DNA from: Thermoguttaceae bacterium
Lineage (GTDB): Bacteria; Planctomycetota; Planctomycetia; Pirellulales; Thermoguttaceae
Length of the DNA: 42,551 nt
Assembly: GCA_017557195.1 (NCBI GenBank)
Contig: JAFZAL010000178.1
Coordinates: forward strand, 1-42,551
Direction of reading: 5' to 3'
The stretch's first letter is position 1, and each line of letters opens with the position of its first letter. The translations under genes and the position numbers were made by a program. A model generated the notes under the pieces. It saw only the letters and a list, made by a program, of their open reading frames with translations. It did not search any database and was not told the DNA's origin. Below, piece by piece: positions 34,439 through 42,551 of the stretch.

Positions 34439-35530
34439 TTAGAAATCCGCGCTGTTAACCGAATAACCGTCACAAGGCAGCAGGAGTTTATCCCAGTCGC
34501 CCAAATGGTCGGCGTCCGTTCCAACGGAGATTCCGTCCGTAATCCAGTGAACAGATCCATCGCAGAACGCCGTTTGAACGCCGCCGGGATGAGAGGAACG
34601 CGAGGTTGCCTGAGTGTTTCCGTTAGTTTCTCCATCATAGCACTGCATCCCCATAAGAAGAAGCTGATCGGAGTCAACCAGTTCCTGAACTTTAGCGCAG
34701 CCGTAAATGTCGTCTGCGTTGTTTCCTTTTGCATTTGGACCTTTTGAGTCGCCATTATACCCGCAGCAGGCAATTGCGCTTGGACCGGCGCCGCCTAAAG
34801 CCCAGGTTCCGCGGCTGTCAATGCTGATTACGCCCGCGCGCAGTTCCGCTATCAAAATCGTATTGCTGGCGCCGTCCAAAATCTGTTCCGATTTCATGGA
34901 TTTTCCTGGCCCCATCACGCCATGTTTCAGGTTGTCAGACCATTTATCATATAATTCATGAGCGCCCCACGGCCCCATATTGGCTCCATAGTTGCAGCGA
35001 GCGCCCGTAAAAGACGACTTAACGGATTCATATTTGTTTCTGTTGTTTCCGTCTGACGGACACAGAAACGCCGGAATTACCGTATCTCGGCAGGTTTTCA
35101 TTGTAATGGTGGCATCCAATTGGGTTGTACCAATTTTAGGCGTAGCGTTGTCTGTCTCCACATTAACATTGGCCTGTTTGAGCATGCCATTCATATCGTC
35201 AAACAGCACCTGCTGATCCAGGAACGGCAGAGCGAGTATAATCCAGTTAGCGCGAACATCGGTTTCTTTGAATACTTTATTATTCTTAAAGTTTGACGCC
35301 GGCGGAAGAGCTTGAAACTTGCCTTCATAGCTCAGGCAGGCTAACGCCATCTGCTTGATGCTGTTAGAGCAGGAAGACCTTCTTGCCGCCTCGCGCGCCG
35401 CATTGATTGCCGGAAACAACAAAGCAATCAACACGCCCATAATCGCGATAACGACCAACAATTCGACTAACGTAAACGCCTTGCGAAATGATTTGCGCTC
35501 CATTTCGATATTCACAAATTTACTGTTCAT
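34439..35530 (-). CDS. DUF1559 prepilin-like protein (second)
   Basis: This 363-residue paralogue has KAFTLVELLVVIAIMGV near residue 17, PAINAAREAARRSSC, NTILIAELRAG, RGTWALGG and SHPGGVQTAFCDGSVHW. It shares more with its two neighbours in the ends than in the variable middle. ATG 35530 is weakly supported (AGAGA); ATG at residue 10 (35503) is possible. Confidence 0.9.
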   Translation of the reverse strand: MNSKFVNIEMERKSFRKAFTLVELLVVIAIMGVLIALLFPAINAAREAARRSSCSNSIKQMALACLSYEGKFQALPPASNFKNNKVFKETDVRANWIILALPFLDQQVLFDDMNGMLKQANVNVETDNATPKIGTTQLDATITMKTCRDTVIPAFLCPSDGNNRNKYESVKSSFTGARCNYGANMGPWGAHELYDKWSDNLKHGVMGPGKSMKSEQILDGASNTILIAELRAGVISIDSRGTWALGGAGPSAIACCGYNGDSKGPNAKGNNADDIYGCAKVQELVDSDQLLLMGMQCYDGETNGNTQATSRSSHPGGVQTAFCDGSVHWITDGISVGTDADHLGDWDKLLLPCDGYSVNSADF

Positions 35531-35615
35531 TCTGTCTCTCTGAGTATTTGATGAATACGCCCGAATTTAGGCGTTAAAAAATGAAAATCTGTTGAATATA
35601 AATCGCTCGTCCCAA

Positions 35616-36752
35616 TTAGAACATATCGCCTTTGATGGTTTGCTGATCGTTGGAAAGAATCAGTCTGTCCCAAACGGTCATATATTGGGCGCGAGTGTTC
35701 ATGTTTTTGATATTTGCTTCGTCCTGGTTGCCAGCACACTGAACGGAATCCGAAATCCAGTGAACGGAACCGTCGCAAAACGCGGTCTGAACGCCGCCGG
35801 CATGAGAGGAACGAGTGGTTGCCTGGTCGCCTCCGGATGAGCTGGTGTAACAGGGCATTTTCAAACGAGGCCTGCAGTTGTCGCTGTTGCACCCCCAAAT
35901 GTCGTCAGAATTAGTAATCAGACAGTTGGGACCGTAGTCGTCTCCCCACCAGGCGTTGCACGCGGTAATACTGGAGCCTGGAATTCCAATCGCCCAAACT
36001 CCGCGGGAGTCGACGCTGTTCATACCAGCTCGCAGCTCGCTGAGCAAAATTGTATTAGACGCGCCGTCTCGAACGTCCGCCTGACCAATACTGCGATGGA
36101 TCCCGGAAACGCCTCTGTTATGGGTATAGCCCCAGTTTCTGGCGCCGTCGTTATTAAATGGATAAACTCTGGCAAATCGCGCGCCCATGTTGATTCCATA
36201 GTTGCCTCGCGCGTATTCGCGACCGTTGGCGCCAGACGGAGAAAACTTGTTTCGAGCTGCAAGGTCGCTTGGACACAAAAGCGTTTCCAGCACCGTTGCC
36301 GTGCAATCCATAATGCTGATTTCTCGACCGTTCGCCAACTCTGTTTTTAACGTTGTATTGGCAATGTCCTTGTTGGCGTTTGCTTTATCTCTATCGTTGA
36401 AAAGCGTCTCGATATCGTCATACAGACCCTTCTGGTCAATATGGGGAAGAATGAGCATTACCCAGTTCTCGCGAATATCCACGGTTGTAATACCGTTAGC
36501 AACATTGATGTTGGGCAGCACTTCCACTGCAGGGGGAAACACCCTGTAGGTATTGTCGTAGGTAACGCAAGCCAGCGCCAGCTGCTTGATATTGTTGCCG
36601 CACTGAGAACGACGCGCCGCCTCTCGCGCAGCGTTAATCGCCGGGAGCATAAGCGACATCAAAATGCCAATAATTGTAATAACAACAAGCAGTTCAATGA
36701 GCGTAAAACCTCGATGGCGCGTTGTTGGGCGCTGTGATTTGTGAGAAAACAT
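35616..36752 (-). CDS. DUF1559 prepilin-like protein (first)
   Basis: This 378-residue paralogue has RGFTLIELLVVITIIGI (residues 14-30), PAINAAREAARRSQC, NTILLSELRAG, RGVWAIG and SHAGGVQTAFCDGSVHW. ATG 36752 is preceded by AAGGAG by 8 bases, which makes it the best-supported start of the three and the likely first gene of the cluster. The two downstream genes have weaker or no ribosome sites. Confidence 0.92.
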   Translation of the reverse strand: MFSHKSQRPTTRHRGFTLIELLVVITIIGILMSLMLPAINAAREAARRSQCGNNIKQLALACVTYDNTYRVFPPAVEVLPNINVANGITTVDIRENWVMLILPHIDQKGLYDDIETLFNDRDKANANKDIANTTLKTELANGREISIMDCTATVLETLLCPSDLAARNKFSPSGANGREYARGNYGINMGARFARVYPFNNDGARNWGYTHNRGVSGIHRSIGQADVRDGASNTILLSELRAGMNSVDSRGVWAIGIPGSSITACNAWWGDDYGPNCLITNSDDIWGCNSDNCRPRLKMPCYTSSSGGDQATTRSSHAGGVQTAFCDGSVHWISDSVQCAGNQDEANIKNMNTRAQYMTVWDRLILSNDQQTIKGDMF

Positions 36753-36899
36753 GTATTTGTCTCCTTAAAAGTTTTAACTGTCAGTTCAAATGACAATGTA
36801 GTTTTGCCCTAACTACTTAAATCAACCTGTTTTTATCTTTAATATTTTACCTATCATATTATCCACTATTTTAGAGATAATTTGAAGGGGGGAGTCTTC

Positions 36900-39206
36900 C
36901 TATTTTCCAGATTTTTTACGATTTTTTCGAAAATAACCGGATAAACCGCCAAATTTTCCAAACAGAAAAGCGCAAATCAGAGACAACCAGCCCCCTAAAC
37001 TGATTACAGCGCCTATGTACACGCTTTTTGGAGAGAACTGAAAAGTTGCCGTCCAGCCATCGGAATCCGGCGCGTCAAGCGTCAAAAACAGACCGTCGGA
37101 TTCATAAACCCGGGCGGGACGCGTCTCCAAACGCCCATCTGCCGTCGTTTTGGCAAGCGTTGCCTTCCAGCCGGGATAGTACGCTTCCGGAATCCGAATT
37201 TGGGAAGACGGACGGCAGACAACGGAAAATCGGTTCGTTCCCTGCCAGACGACGGCATTTTCATAATCGGAATTCGTTTGATAAGAATCGTTCTTTTTAT
37301 AAATAATTTTCTCGCCGTCGAACGTCATTGTTTGTTCACAAAACGGCTTTTCCGAAGCAATTCCTCGTTGACGCCCGTCTCGAAGAAATTGAGCGTAGTT
37401 TTTCAGCATAAACGTCCCGCCGTATCGCATAGTCGTAACATGCTGATATAAGCCGTTATAGGCGTAGAATGAATCGCTGTTCCACTGCGCCAGTTCCGAA
37501 TCCCGATTTGCAGAACTGGTTTCTCGAAACGCCGTCGGCAGCCAGTTGTTTCCCTGCTGACAAATCCGCCGGCATGGTTCGTTCCATTGGACGGCTTTTG
37601 AATCAAATACAGACGCTGGAACAGGCGTTAATAAACGATTTGAAAATATACTTAAATCCAGTAGAAAAAGGATTACAATAATTGTCGCGTTTAATTGTCT
37701 GTTGCTTTGATTCTTTAGCAAACAACAAACGGCTATCAGCAGAAACGCCGACACAAATTGCAGAGAAAACGTTGATATGTCCTTTGATTCCCCCTGGTAC
37801 GGTCCGTACTGAACGTTTGATAATCCATTTGTAATATAAGGAAGAACGGTCGGAGCAATAAAATTCCATGCGATTATTGTTATCGCCGTTACACCCAGAC
37901 AGACAACTATTCGATATCTGAATTGAGAATCGTTCCACAGCCGATCCCAGCCGTACGCGGACAGAACGCTAACGCCCATTGCGGCAACGGTCAGCCATTT
38001 AGCCGGATAGCGAAACATTCCGTAACCGGGGAAAATCGACGTCAAAAGCCAGTACAGCCCGCCCCAGCCGGAAGAAACGCTTTTCGTATAGTCCATCCCT
38101 GTCCAGTACCCAATCGTTTGGATCAGATATCCGACAGAAAATCTTCCCATAGACGCCAACAACGCCAGAACGATTATCCAGCTAATCCAAACGCGGCGGC
38201 TGTTGGAACGACAGAACGTCACGCTCAAGCACGCCAGAAAAAACGGGACGGTTCCCATATAAAGCGACGGAACCCAAAAGGCGGCGTCCGAGCCGGGCAG
38301 CGCGTCAATCCAGCGCTGATATACCGGGAATTGACGTCCATAAACTTCCGGAACGGCGAACTCTAAAATTCGCCATGGGGGAACGCTGAAAGCGTATCGC
38401 GTTTCCTCTGCCGCAACAGAATTTTGGGGATCGCTCCGGTCGCTGTTACGCGTTAATTCCGCCGTTGGCAGAATTTGTACGGCAGACAGGATAAAGCCGC
38501 AAATAGCAATTCCCGCTAAAACCAAAACGGTTTTGAGTATAGAACGACCGTCTTTAGCTTTTTTCCAGAAGTTTAACGCAAGTATCAACGCTAACAATAA
38601 CGCCAGAATTCCCAGATTGTACGCGGTTTGAACGTCTCCGCCGAGCGTCATTAACGCCAAAACCATTCCCGACAAACAGACGTACCGTAATCGCCGGGTT
38701 CGCAATGCGCGTTCGATTCCGTATGCGCCCAACGGAAGCCAGGCGGCTGAAACCAGATACGGCAGGTTCGAGTACTGGAATAGGACGATTCCCCCAAAGG
38801 CGTATGAAATCGCGGCGATTATTCCTGCGCCGACAGAGCGTCCCCAGCGTCGAACGAGAAAGAACGTTGTTCCCGCAGCCAGAATTACGTGACAAATTAT
38901 ATACGCGTCAAACGCCAGCCAAGCGGGAATCGGCAGAGCCAAAATCCAGGTCGGCGGATAGAATAACGCCGTTGTCGGGTTCGCCGCCAGCGGAAACCCC
39001 ATATTCAAATACGGCGTCCAGAACGGAAGTTCGCCCGCCTGGAAACAGCTGTGAAGATACAAAAAAAGCGGATAATAGAAATGTGACGCGTCTCGATATC
39101 CGAGAACGGTTCCCGGACTAAATATCAAGCAGGAGAAGACCAGCGCCGTCGTTAAAAGAACGAGCGCCGTCAATAGTGCATAAACGACTGCGCTCTGTTT
39201 ATTCAT
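36900..39206 (-). CDS. YfhO-like polytopic membrane protein
   Basis: This 768-residue protein has about a dozen transmembrane segments in the first 500 residues (for example VVYALLTALVLLTTALVFSC and ILALPIPAWLAFDAYIICHV) and a last one near residue 740 (YIGAVISLGGWLSLICAFLF). Early motifs include GYRDASHFYYPLFLYLHSCF and PYLNMGFPLAANPTTALFYP. The C-terminal 200 residues form a soluble, beta-rich region outside. This layout matches YfhO-like membrane proteins, a group related to glycosyltransferases that use lipid-linked sugars. ATG 39206 overlaps the previous gene's stop by 4 bases; the longer open frame to 39356 is rejected. Confidence 0.75.
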   Translation of the reverse strand: MNKQSAVVYALLTALVLLTTALVFSCLIFSPGTVLGYRDASHFYYPLFLYLHSCFQAGELPFWTPYLNMGFPLAANPTTALFYPPTWILALPIPAWLAFDAYIICHVILAAGTTFFLVRRWGRSVGAGIIAAISYAFGGIVLFQYSNLPYLVSAAWLPLGAYGIERALRTRRLRYVCLSGMVLALMTLGGDVQTAYNLGILALLLALILALNFWKKAKDGRSILKTVLVLAGIAICGFILSAVQILPTAELTRNSDRSDPQNSVAAEETRYAFSVPPWRILEFAVPEVYGRQFPVYQRWIDALPGSDAAFWVPSLYMGTVPFFLACLSVTFCRSNSRRVWISWIIVLALLASMGRFSVGYLIQTIGYWTGMDYTKSVSSGWGGLYWLLTSIFPGYGMFRYPAKWLTVAAMGVSVLSAYGWDRLWNDSQFRYRIVVCLGVTAITIIAWNFIAPTVLPYITNGLSNVQYGPYQGESKDISTFSLQFVSAFLLIAVCCLLKNQSNRQLNATIIVILFLLDLSIFSNRLLTPVPASVFDSKAVQWNEPCRRICQQGNNWLPTAFRETSSANRDSELAQWNSDSFYAYNGLYQHVTTMRYGGTFMLKNYAQFLRDGRQRGIASEKPFCEQTMTFDGEKIIYKKNDSYQTNSDYENAVVWQGTNRFSVVCRPSSQIRIPEAYYPGWKATLAKTTADGRLETRPARVYESDGLFLTLDAPDSDGWTATFQFSPKSVYIGAVISLGGWLSLICAFLFGKFGGLSGYFRKNRKKSGK

Positions 39207-39973
39207 GCCGCCTTGCGTTTGCCAAATCGCTTGAATGTCTGAAAAACAACGGATACAAACAGACCAATCAATCCTGCGATTATCAGCGATTTTCCAGGGT
39301 TGATCAATGTGGCGTTGTGCATGATTTGCGACCCAAACACCAGTCCGACTCCGCAAATGCTCATTCCAACGCTCAGACTCAGCAGCGGGCTTTTGATCTG
39401 ACCCTTCTTTGGCGTTTCAGCCAGCAACTTCGGAGTTAATTCGTCCTCAGATTCCTCTGAGGAAGAATACTCTGCGTCGTCAAACAAACCGTTTTGAGAC
39501 GACGTTCTCGAACGACCAAGCGTTTCAAGAGACGACCCTGTCGATTGAGACCCGGAAAACGAAAACAAATCCTGCGGCATGAATTCGACTTCTTTCATGC
39601 TTTGCGAATAGCAATCGTCTTCTTCTACAAAAGGCGAACCTGTATAGTCCATGTGTTCCGTCGCGCCCCACGATTCGGAATTCACCTCTGCCTGATTAAT
39701 GCTCTGAGAGTACAAATCCGCCAAAGGCGTGGGAGAAATGCGATTGGGAGGAGACGTCTGAAACCGCCGAAACGGATCGGATGCGTTTTCGTCGGACTTC
39801 GTCTTCTGCCTGGATCCTGTTGAAGCGCGGCTATCTGCGCTCCAAATCCCTGAAAGGCAGTCCTCCGCCCTGGAATCGATACGAGTAATATCGTCTTCTA
39901 AATTCCATGCGGTTATCTGAGACCCGGTCAGACAGGAATTCCAATCGCCAGAATACATGCTTTCAGCGCTCAT
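39203..39973 (-). CDS. small membrane protein, function unknown
   Basis: This 256-residue protein has a long polar, Ser/Asp-rich N-terminal part (residues 1-190, low complexity, probably disordered and cytoplasmic) and two C-terminal transmembrane helices (LLSLSVGMSICGVGLVFGSQ and SLIIAGLIGLFVSVVFQTF). ATG 39973 is chosen over 40006 because AAGGTG lies before it. It overlaps the YfhO-like gene by 4 bases, so the two are likely co-translated and may work together. I do not recognise the family. Confidence 0.75.
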   Translation of the reverse strand: MSAESMYSGDWNSCLTGSQITAWNLEDDITRIDSRAEDCLSGIWSADSRASTGSRQKTKSDENASDPFRRFQTSPPNRISPTPLADLYSQSINQAEVNSESWGATEHMDYTGSPFVEEDDCYSQSMKEVEFMPQDLFSFSGSQSTGSSLETLGRSRTSSQNGLFDDAEYSSSEESEDELTPKLLAETPKKGQIKSPLLSLSVGMSICGVGLVFGSQIMHNATLINPGKSLIIAGLIGLFVSVVFQTFKRFGKRKAA

Positions 39974-40060
39974 TATACACCTTAGCCTTCTTGCTATAAT
40001 GCCCAAATATCTTTCGACTATTGTAAGTATCGGAATTTCAGACGATAAACTATAGCGATT

Positions 40061-41068
40061 CTAACGATTATTTCGGCAGACGACAACGCGATTTAAGCCG
40101 GCGAAGTCCTTAACCGTCTTGATATATGTTAAAGCAGGGCTTTTAGATAGAATACTTAAAACTTGATCATGGATTATCGGGCTGAGTTCAAATAGAAGCC
40201 AGCCGCCCGGTTTGAGTCTGTCAGGCGCCTGAACCAGCATTTTTTCGATTAAATCCGTCCCCTTTGGACCGCTAAAAAGAGCAGTCGCCGGCTCGAAATC
40301 CCGAACGGAGGCGTCCAGCGACTCGCGTTCTTCCTCGCCGATATATGGGGGGTTGCTGAGAATAAAATCAAACTTTTCCTCTGGTTTGATTGCAGAAAAC
40401 AAATCTGAATATCGAAATTCGATTTGCTCGTTGACCGAATGAAGCTGAGCGTTTTGTTTTGCAACCTCCAAAGCGGGTTGAGAAACGTCAACCGCAACAA
40501 ACCGACACGAGGGCAATTGCTTCGCCAGAGTTATCGGGATGATTCCGGAACCCGTTCCGATGTCGAGAATTTCCAGCTTGACGTCTTGAAGAGGATTGGC
40601 GCGAGGGACAAATTTTATATACGTCTCCCCCGTTTCGGAGTCCGTTACAGTATCCTCTGACGACTGATCTTCCGCCGCCGTTTCATTTTTCGACTCTTGC
40701 AGTTCTCCCAGTTCCTGCTTTTTAATGATATCCAAAGTCTCGATAATCAGATGTTCCGTTTCCGGACGGGGAATGAGCGTATCCGGGGTAACCTTGAACG
40801 TCAACGAATAGAATTCCTTTTCGCCGATTAGATAAGCCGTCGGCTCGCCCGCGGCGCGGCGTTTGACGAAGTCTCGATATTTCGCCCGGACTTCGTCAGA
40901 CGCCGTTTCCATGAACCGCGTATACAGCCCAATTCGTTCGCATCCCATCGCCGCAGCCAGCAATATTTCAGCATCCAGACGCGGCGTGTCAACTCCATGC
41001 TGGGCGAAATAATCGGCAGTCCATTTTAATAGACGTCCAACAGTCCAGACGTCTTGCTGGTCAGGCAT
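40061..41068 (-). CDS. prmC: peptide chain release factor glutamine methyltransferase
   Basis: This 335-residue SAM-dependent enzyme methylates the glutamine of the GGQ motif in RF1 and RF2. The SAM motif DIGTGSG is at 169-175 and the catalytic NPPY at 239-242. The N-terminal helical domain (residues 1-85) includes LDAEILLAAAMG. Between the ETEHLIIETLD stretch and DIGTGSG there is an unusual insertion of about 45 acidic, Ser/Glu-rich residues (about 120-162). No prfA is adjacent; release-factor genes often are. Start ATG 41068 lacks a strong Shine-Dalgarno sequence (AGCAATG context). Confidence 0.93.
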   Translation of the reverse strand: MPDQQDVWTVGRLLKWTADYFAQHGVDTPRLDAEILLAAAMGCERIGLYTRFMETASDEVRAKYRDFVKRRAAGEPTAYLIGEKEFYSLTFKVTPDTLIPRPETEHLIIETLDIIKKQELGELQESKNETAAEDQSSEDTVTDSETGETYIKFVPRANPLQDVKLEILDIGTGSGIIPITLAKQLPSCRFVAVDVSQPALEVAKQNAQLHSVNEQIEFRYSDLFSAIKPEEKFDFILSNPPYIGEEERESLDASVRDFEPATALFSGPKGTDLIEKMLVQAPDRLKPGGWLLFELSPIIHDQVLSILSKSPALTYIKTVKDFAGLNRVVVCRNNR

Positions 41069-41074
41069 TGCTTA

Positions 41075-41220
41075 CGGAGGGCGGGTATGTTTATGGAGGG
41101 CGAGTATTACCCGCCAACAAAAAAATATTTGATTTCGCGGACAATGTCCGCTCCCCGGGGGTATTACCCGCCTAAAAAACTTACATTATTACTATTTATC
41201 GCGGACAATGTCCGCACCCC
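41075..41220. repeat. two GCGGACAATGTCCGC palindromes and GGGCGGGTA/TACCCGCC words
   Basis: The palindrome occurs at 41137-41151 and 41201-41215, each preceded by TATTACCCGCC about 30-50 bases upstream and each followed by CCCC. The GGGCGGGTAT word at 41079-41089 is the inverse of those. A relative (GCGGACGCAGTCCGC) lies at 42510-42524. The whole prmC-purM spacer is repeats. Confidence 0.75.
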
Positions 41221-41228
41221 AGAAACAA

Positions 41229-42263
41229 TTACTCAATCTTTCCAACGATCCAGTTTTCGCAGCCGGATTCCTTCAGGGAATCGCGAATGGCGTCAACGGA
41301 AGCGGGATCGGCAATAACGACCATTCCCAAACCGCGATTGAACACGCGCGCCATTTCGGCGTCTTCGACTTCGCCCAGCTTCTGCAGCCAGTTAAACAGA
41401 GCCGGAACAGGCCAGGAACCTTCTTCAAAGACCGCCTTAAGTCCTTCGGGAATGATGCGGTCGACGTTTTCCTGCAGTCCGCCGCCGGTGATGTGCGCCA
41501 AACCATGAACAGACGGCGCGATCGCGTTGTTATCCAGAAGTTTTCGAATCGGCTTGACGTAAATCTTTGTAGGCGTCAGAAGGGCTTCGCCAACCGTCTT
41601 GCCGAGTTCTTCGACGTAGTCGGTAACTTTCAAGCCGGCAGCTTCAAAGACGATTTTTCTCACCAGCGAGAACCCGTTGGAATGCAGTCCGGACGATGCG
41701 ATTCCAATAGCGACGTCTCCCTTGACGATTTTTTTGCCGTCGATGACGTTCTTTTTAGACGCAACGCCGACGCAGAATCCCGCCAGGTCGTATTCGCCGG
41801 GAGCGTAAAGATCCGGCATGATAGCGGTTTCTCCGCCCAGCAGAGCGCTGTTAGCCTGAACGCAGCCGTCGGCAATGCCGGAAACGATCTGCTCCAGCAG
41901 CGGCGGGTTGTCTTTATCCATGGCAACGTAATCCAGGAAAAACAGCGGTTCCGCGCCGCAGCAAATTGCGTCGTTAACGCTCATGGCGACCAGGTCAATT
42001 CCGACCGTGTCGTGCTTGTTCATGAGCGTTGCAACCTTGAGCTTCGTTCCAACGCCGTCTGTACAGGAAATCAAAACCGGGTCTTCGTAGTTCCGACGCA
42101 TCAGCGGAGAACTGTAATCCAGAGAAAACAGCCCTGCAAACCCTTGCGGGAGTTTCATAACCCGGGGCGAATTGGTTTTTTCCATCAGTCCCGGCAGGCG
42201 TTTCATAGCCTGATTGTATACGTCCAAATCAAGTCCAGCGTCTTTGTAGGTTAATTTTGCCAT
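41229..42263 (-). CDS. purM: phosphoribosylformylglycinamidine cyclo-ligase (AIR synthetase)
   Basis: This 344-residue enzyme closes the imidazole ring of AIR from FGAM with ATP in de novo purine synthesis. Signatures are SCTDGVGTKLKVA, MSVNDAICCGAEPLFFLDY, GGETAIMPDLYAPGEYDLAGF, ASSGLHSNGFSL and HITGGGLQENVDR. The length is typical. The promoter is at 42362-42389. The neighbour prmC is on the same strand downstream, separated by repeat DNA. Confidence 0.95.
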   Translation of the reverse strand: MAKLTYKDAGLDLDVYNQAMKRLPGLMEKTNSPRVMKLPQGFAGLFSLDYSSPLMRRNYEDPVLISCTDGVGTKLKVATLMNKHDTVGIDLVAMSVNDAICCGAEPLFFLDYVAMDKDNPPLLEQIVSGIADGCVQANSALLGGETAIMPDLYAPGEYDLAGFCVGVASKKNVIDGKKIVKGDVAIGIASSGLHSNGFSLVRKIVFEAAGLKVTDYVEELGKTVGEALLTPTKIYVKPIRKLLDNNAIAPSVHGLAHITGGGLQENVDRIIPEGLKAVFEEGSWPVPALFNWLQKLGEVEDAEMARVFNRGLGMVVIADPASVDAIRDSLKESGCENWIVGKIE

Positions 42264-42361
42264 GGCGAATAAGTGGGTTGAAGTTCCGGTTGCCGATCTT
42301 TAGCCGCGAGAACCCAGGTTCTGTGAACTGTAATCGACTAAAGAATAACCATCCAAACCGT

Positions 42362-42389
42362 ATTATCGCATAAAGCCAGAATAATTCAA
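42362..42389 (-). promoter_or_regulatory. promoter of purM
   Basis: On the minus strand there is TTGAAT (42384-42389), a 16-base spacer and GATAAT (42362-42367), about 100 bases before the start codon. Confidence 0.5.
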
Positions 42390-42464
42390 GGACGGGGGGA
42401 AATTATATCCCGCTTTCTTGAATTCCGAGGGCGCACGCAAATTTTTCCGGCGCTCAATAGAGTT

Positions 42465-42492
42465 TTGACTCTGCAAAAACGTCTGATATAAT
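42465..42492 (+). promoter_or_regulatory. sigma70-type promoter directed out of the right edge
   Basis: TTGACT (42465-42470), a 16-base spacer, and TATAAT (42487-42492). The expected RNA start is near 42499 and the transcript begins with two hairpins. Confidence 0.7.
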
Positions 42493-42502
42493 ACGTCGCG
42501 AT

Positions 42503-42543
42503 AGCGGCAGCGGACGCAGTCCGCCGCATAGTCCCGAAGGGAC
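42503..42543 (+). other. two stable hairpins at the start of an outgoing transcript
   Basis: GCGGC/GCCGC-type pairing encloses GCGGACGCAGTCCGC (42510-42524), followed by GTCCCGAAGGGAC (42531-42543). It could be a 5' leader or a small RNA whose remainder is outside the window. Confidence 0.5.
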
Positions 42544-42551
42544 GTAACTCT

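Noticed and set aside
36900..39356. Start of the YfhO-like gene at 39356
   Set aside because: The extra 50 residues lie entirely over the C-terminal coding part of the upstream gene, are polar and show no membrane segment; ATG 39206 overlaps the upstream stop by 4 bases and begins directly at a hydrophobic helix.

Overview
The window most resembles a chromosomal segment of a planctomycete (Planctomycetota, perhaps a Pirellulales/Thermoguttaceae-like lineage; this is inference). The support is three tandem DUF1559 prepilin-like proteins with the AAREAAR(R/K) signature, Tat-exported Gfo/Idh/MocA oxidoreductases, a beta-propeller/diheme cytochrome c protein, a DUF1844 protein, a Cys/Gly-rich lipoprotein and scattered single-gene transcription units. 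I see no phage, plasmid, CRISPR array or recognisable transposase.

Layout. 1-3.2 kb: two tandem Gfo/Idh/MocA paralogues, duplicated together with about 200 bp of 3' flank. 3.5-5.0 kb: tRNA-Ser(GCU) and rsgA. 5.0-7.4 kb: a hairpin-rich spacer, then an exported protein joining an FGE/SUMF1-like domain to a degenerate caspase-like domain. 8-10 kb: an exported NodB-type deacetylase. 10-13 kb: purC, hisF and a YchF-like GTPase, all on the minus strand. 13.8-22.3 kb: a small membrane protein, a large TPR-like protein, a candidate outer-membrane protein, a YVTN/cytochrome c protein and a Cys-rich lipoprotein. 22.4-28.2 kb: acpS, an Fe-dependent alcohol dehydrogenase, a phosphoesterase, an MBL-fold lipoprotein, a GxxExxY protein, an ABM monooxygenase, an aldo/keto reductase and a TSCPD protein. 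28.5-33.2 kb: a GH43-like protein, then the minus-strand cluster Sel1 protein-xseA-DUF1844-pepT, joined by two 4-bp stop/start overlaps. 33.2-36.8 kb: the three DUF1559 genes. 36.9-42.3 kb: a YfhO-like membrane protein overlapping a small membrane protein, prmC and purM.

How the genes work together. purC and purM act in de novo purine synthesis, hisF in histidine synthesis, acpS in lipid synthesis, and prmC and rsgA in translation. Most of the rest are exported redox, carbohydrate or surface proteins. Apart from the two overlapping clusters, genes are mostly single units with their own promoters; good sigma70-type promoters are visible in front of at least eight genes, and one more points out of the right edge.

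The most unusual content is between the genes. At least fifteen spacers hold arrays of short 7-9 bp 'words' (TAGTGCA, AGTGGTTA, GTAGGGAA, TTGCGAG, GCAGTAG, TAATGCG, TTTGCG and others). Many are built as inverted arms around a shared core close to GGACGCAAGCGC. The words differ between loci while architecture and core persist. Many arrays begin exactly at a stop codon, several lie between a promoter and its start codon, one has two word families nested concentrically, and the two duplicated Gfo genes carry different words at the same position. I regard this as the best candidate for an undescribed system.
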